From: JAAYJG01 sp964450305
Lineage (GTDB): Bacteria; Bacillota; Clostridia; DSM-8532
Assembly: GCA_964450305.1 (NCBI GenBank)
Contig: CAYVFB010000130.1
Location: 1 to 7,529, forward strand
Direction of reading: 5' to 3'
Length of the DNA: 7,529 nt
Position 1 is the first letter of the stretch; every line of letters starts with the position of its first letter. The translations under genes were made by a program, and so were the position numbers. Below the pieces are notes generated by a model, which worked only from the letters and a program-made list of their open reading frames with translations, was not told where the DNA came from and ran no database searches. Below, piece by piece: positions 7,201 to 7,529 of the stretch.

Positions 7201-7529
7201 TTCTTCATAGCGGCTCGGATCGCTGATCTGCTGATAAAGAAAGTCAATGACTTCATTGCTGCTGTAATCCAAAGCCAGGAAATAGGAAGAAACCTTGTTG
7301 ATATCGCTGATACCGAATTTGTCCTTCAGCCAGCCGTAGAGCAGGGAAAGACCCTCACCGTTACTTTTTTTATACCGCAGAAATTCCAGTATGGCATCGG
7401 CTCCTGAAGATGCCTGAGTAGCCTGCACTGCTGCAACAATTTCTTCATAGCGGCCAGGATCGATTTTTTGATATAGAAAGTCAATGACTTCACTGCTGCT
7501 GTAATCCAAAGCCAGGAAATAGGAAGAAA
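1255..7529 (-). CDS. Giant SLH-anchored cell-surface protein with helical tandem repeats and Ig/InlB-type beta domains (5' partial)
   Basis: This is a secreted, wall-attached surface protein; its ligand is unknown. Residue numbers here count the codon at 7507-7509 as 1. That codon is TTG inside a repeat and corresponds to the Leu of FLAL in the next units. The frame stays open to base 7529 (SSYFLAL), so the true start and any signal peptide lie outside the window. Domains in order: near-identical 80-residue helical repeats (2-320); diverged copies (321-545); further helical region (546 to about 996); beta-sandwich-like region (about 1007-1131); Ig-like domain with TYQWYR (1132-1217); three Flg_new_2/InlB-like repeats (1218-1453); atrophied-Ig-like domain (1454-1547); InlB B-repeat (1552-1624); Gly/Ser/Asp linker (1625-1673); pre-SLH domain (1674-1899); three SLH domains (1900-2079). 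It ends in RYRLNH and TAA, followed by a terminator. SLH domains in this family bind pyruvylated secondary wall polymer. No frameshift is visible. The architecture is certain; function is not. Confidence 0.95.
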   Translation of the reverse strand, partial: SSYFLALDYSSSEVIDFLYQKIDPGRYEEIVAAVQATQASSGADAILEFLRYKKSNGEGLSLLYGWLKDKFGISDINKVSSYFLALDYSSNEVIDFLYQQISDPSRYEEIVAAVQTAQASSGADAILEFLRYKKSKGEGLDLLYIWLTDKFGISDINKVSSYFLALDYSSNEVIDFLYQQISDPERYEEIVAAVQAAQASSGADAILEFLRYKKSNDEDLIQLYQWLTDKFGISDINKVSSYFLALDYSNNEVIDFLYQQISDPERYEEIVAAVQAAQASSGADAILEFMRYKKSNGEGLYLLYQWLSDKFGIMDISKILYYLRETGFSSEEVIEFAYSGQVNLNEQLISSLQNNYGDDSIIDLLTYRKSQGDGLAELSNLLSQLNITETGQVAAYFQMAGFSVAQVAEFFNQRGINQHNQIIALIQSVYGGNTIVDFLVSMKNNGDSANICLKELTNKFGIKDLAQIPQYLKDASYTDSEIVAALDSLGNSQAIATLKALYPDETPSQIVTRLLATSFAAGYSVHQLVCCLKQEFPTLKYSETILIIRDAGRDLDSIINWLLLVNINETYKSLGLSKSDMDDLVSILGSHDQNDLKLERKYFSYILADFGYTLEEAIKWAEYGNYSSYDVFKILRGYRIGVVGVSNRDELLAMQKAGYSLEQLAEAIVELLREGKHSSDYGDPYLRENPYSTASHGIMQLAVLEKSIPEITAALIYAGISPRYMINALWSYWYDRYYLEELMPHHYPHQESEFTPQNYVQWIYDAVEKLPEEKKSTINTVEEAAAGFYSIRERIGASNSDIFDAMMYVSGQLSVDWREKIPQTDVDAIDDLINLIVSFISFPGQSVNNILDRVLVVNALRTAGYNNDEATDLLKDVVGSKFIMNFVMQAMGGYNAIDSWKAVMRVDAYRVQVTGNILWTIACNAYRLDTCYKIIKDVKKNYDRLKKICIFLIDHGVLGTAPAGMTLAVNGGFSERMIFAANRWFSDEMLLQSYGAFSEVFAFADNDELPKTMSFSSTSAEISDVTLASEENSTITVRGTVSSGADTELLILMKKPGENGESQKDTQLNSLSDVELKEIIDYFGYTVSTETVGAEGTSHNFELQYHSSGISGKYTVQVGTADATAAYVAQAGLFLKSLAGKVSITGTPKIGETLTADISELTNAASTLTYQWYRADHPIDGANSNTYTLVTEDNGKTITVKVTADETNATGSVISAATKEVTGVYTVSIGVTTGGTITASPATATEGESITLTITPDTGKRVKAESLKYNDGTEDHFISGTSFTMPAANITVTAEFEDIPPVSNTISVLANPVEGGVVIGGGVYAEGEHAELIAIPNPGFTFVEWTDNENLSVIEAVYSFTMGTSDIHLVAEFEVIPPTTYSVNIDSSVDGGVITASPATATEGETITLTITPDTGKQLKAGSLIYNDSTEDHSIGGNTFAMPAANVTVTAEFEDVSKPVTDYDKVMADIAALSIGYAPGDSAAAVTQNLNLTVTGAVYGSNITWITTQPSVISKSGVVTRPGFSSGDAAVTLSATANRNGASSTKDFNLVVLRFPQITYTVTFEKNGGDNEANPVTTEVIADGNVGMLPTAPTRAGYTFKGWNMQTDGRGTNFTAATTVTGSITVYAQWSINSSDEGGGSSDGSGDTSGDSGGTPGGGRDTSDDSGDTPGSGGNTSTPVETLKNKTTFHENTVTSTTTVTAVEDNSGNATAMVSHEQVSDAIVKAMEEAEKQGEGTATRVEIKVEASANATTAEAIIPKEALNEASNAGINALTISNPVASITLDANTLSSLSEEATGDIKISASKVEASSLSSEVQKKIGDRPVFDFTVSSGDKTISQFEGDVLVSLPYTLKDGEDSNAIVIYFINDSGELEVVHDCIYDPATGTVSFRTRHFSKYAVGYNKVNFRDVAENEWYGKAVGFIAAREITSGTGDGNFSPEAKLTRSEFIVMMMRAYGIAPDTDLKDNFDDAADTWYTGYLAAAKRLSISNGVGSNMFAPDKEITRHEMFTLLYNALKVIGRLPEGKADNTLSDFADAQNIASWAKEAMKLLVETGIINGNGGKLSPTSTTTRAEMAQVLYNLLSRYRLNH
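1258..1812 (-). other. Three tandem SLH domains (cell-wall anchor)
   Basis: Residues 1900-2084. SLH1 begins NFRDVAENEWYGKAV and has NFSPEAKLTRSEF (1930-1942). SLH2 begins NFDDAADTWYTGYLAAAKR and has MFAPDKEITRHEM (1990-2002). SLH3 begins TLSDFADAQNIASWAKEAM and has KLSPTSTTTRAEM (2057-2069). Each has the family's TR-x-E signature (TRSE, TRHE, TRAE). In known SLH proteins this loop contributes to binding pyruvylated secondary cell-wall polymer. The C-terminal position and the full set of three units point to a working non-covalent anchor in a Gram-positive wall. Confidence 0.96.
1813..2490 (-). other. Conserved pre-SLH domain of clostridial surface proteins
   Basis: Residues 1674-1899. The segment starts with Thr/Val-rich strands (TSTTTVTAV) and a helix (VSDAIVKAMEEAEKQ). 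It then contains VEIKVEASANATTAEAIIPK, ALTISNPVASITLDA and GDRPVFDFTVSSGDKTI, and closes with LPYTLKDGEDSNAIVIYFI and DPATGTVSFRTRHFSKYAV. I recognise this arrangement as a domain that often lies directly before SLH triplets in clostridial proteins. Its function is not known to me; it probably helps fold or position the anchor. Confidence 0.7.
2491..2637 (-). other. Gly/Ser/Asp/Thr-rich flexible linker
   Basis: Residues 1625-1673 separate the beta-domain stalk from the wall-binding end. The segment is almost entirely Gly, Ser, Asp, Thr and Pro and contains two imperfect 14-residue units starting DTSGDSGGTPGGG and DTSDDSGDTPGSG. The corresponding DNA copies begin near 2528 and 2570, 42 bp apart. 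It has the composition of a flexible, acidic spacer, and its length is likely prone to change by slippage. No sortase motif is present. Confidence 0.85.
2638..4491 (-). other. Beta-domain stalk: Ig-like and InlB/Flg_new-type domains
   Basis: Residues 1007-1624 of the large protein. A beta-rich region (1007-1131, with ITVRGTVSSGAD and SGKYTVQVGT) resembles an Ig-type sandwich. An Ig-like domain follows (1132-1217: PKIGETLTAD, LTYQWYRADH, GKTITVKVTA). Three repeats then each start with a V-rich strand and GG, and end in a TAEFE or VAEFE strand (1218-1296, 1297-1373, 1374-1453); these match the divergent InlB B-repeat type. Next come an atrophied-Ig-like domain (1454-1547, with NLTVTGAVYGSNITW) and a classic InlB B-repeat (1552-1624: VTFEKNGG, PTRAGYTFKGW, ITVYAQW). 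Such stacks normally act as extended spacers or adhesive stalks. Domain names come from motif recognition only, and boundaries are good to about 5 residues. Confidence 0.85.
3166..3855 (-). repeat. Duplicated beta-repeat module, copies 471 bp apart
   Basis: The first and third Flg_new_2-like repeats (bases 3637-3855 and 3166-3387) are close DNA copies, while the repeat between them is unrelated at DNA level. Both share ITASPATATEGE, TITLTITPDTGK (first copy SITLTITPDTGK), YNDxTEDH, and MPAAN followed by TVTAEFED. Matched bases sit 471 bp (157 codons) apart, for example gatcttctgt at 3231 and at 3702. Most differences are single bases, many of them changing amino acids in the KRVKAES/KQLKAGS segment. 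This indicates duplication of a single domain, or of a two-domain unit whose middle repeat later diverged or was replaced. Confidence 0.88.
4522..6549 (-). other. Diverged helical-repeat region of the surface protein
   Basis: Residues 321-996 of the large protein. Three recognisable degenerate copies of the upstream unit follow one another: 321-394 (starts GFSSEEVIEF), 395-469 (starts GFSVAQVAEFF) and 470-545 (starts SYTDSEIVAAL), each 74-76 residues long. Beyond that, isolated copies of the same helix-start motif recur, such as GYTLEEAIKWA (605-615), GYSLEQLAEAI (652-662) and GYNNDEATDLL (858-868). The register is lost between them. The G-[FY]-S-x-x-E-[VI] pattern recalls helical repeats of other large Firmicutes surface proteins. 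I see no catalytic motif. An aromatic and histidine-rich stretch at 718-757 looks like an insertion in the repeat fold. Confidence 0.75.
6550..7529 (-). repeat. Tandem 240-bp coding repeats (80-residue helical units)
   Basis: Four near-identical units lie in frame: 7270-7506 (79 residues, one codon shorter, KIDPGR instead of QISDPSR), 7030-7269, 6790-7029 and 6550-6789. A fragment of a fifth unit (7507-7529) shows that the array continues past the window edge. Each unit begins DYSSNEVIDFLYQ, then DPxRYEEIVAAVQ, SSGADAILEFLRYKKS, a variable stretch, and DKFGISDINKVSSYFLAL. The amphipathic segments separated by Gly, Asp and Pro suggest an alpha-solenoid. Parts are identical between units: 7261-7320 equals 7021-7080 at all 60 positions. 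This implies recent duplication or ongoing gene conversion. The last unit (6550-6789) diverges at its C-terminal end, where it reads KILYYLRET. Confidence 0.95.

Noticed and set aside
6550..7529. CRISPR array or non-coding satellite from the 240-bp periodicity
   Set aside because: The period is a multiple of three, the frame is open throughout, units encode a consistent helical repeat, and there are no short repeats with unique spacers.

Overview
The window looks like chromosomal DNA of a Gram-positive bacterium of the Firmicutes, most likely class Clostridia. This rests on a very large surface protein ending in three S-layer homology (SLH) domains, a matching Clostridia-style stack of Ig-like and InlB-type beta repeats, and the relic of an IS5-like transposase of a kind common in clostridia. 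The species cannot be named from the sequence. Everything supported reads on the minus strand, so transcription runs from the right edge to the left.

From right to left: (1) Bases 7529-1255 are one uninterrupted coding region of more than 2,080 codons whose beginning lies outside the window. The protein starts (in view) with near-identical 80-residue helical repeats, continues into diverged copies and a longer mostly helical region, then a beta-sandwich region, an Ig-like domain, three beta-repeat domains of the Flg_new_2/InlB type, an atrophied-Ig-like domain, one more InlB B-repeat, a Gly/Ser/Asp linker, a conserved pre-SLH domain, and three SLH domains that end 5 residues before the stop. 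(2) Bases 1245-1187 are a strong symmetrical intrinsic terminator placed 9 bases after the stop codon. (3) Bases 1137-1082 hold a long imperfect palindrome resembling REP-type intergenic elements. (4) From roughly 1080 to the left edge lies a decayed insertion sequence: a promoter-like box, a ribosome binding site, and a transposase gene spread over three frames with a frameshift, an internal deletion and a stop codon.

Functionally the window holds one working gene, a secreted cell-wall-attached protein that would present a helical-repeat arm at the cell surface on a beta-domain stalk, and one dead mobile element. The most interesting signal is in the repeat array. The 240-bp units are nearly identical in DNA except for a short patch in which amino-acid changes concentrate at positions i, i+1, i+4 and i+7 of a predicted helix. 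That is the pattern expected of a diversified binding face in an otherwise homogenised solenoid. The protein's ligand or role cannot be read from the sequence.
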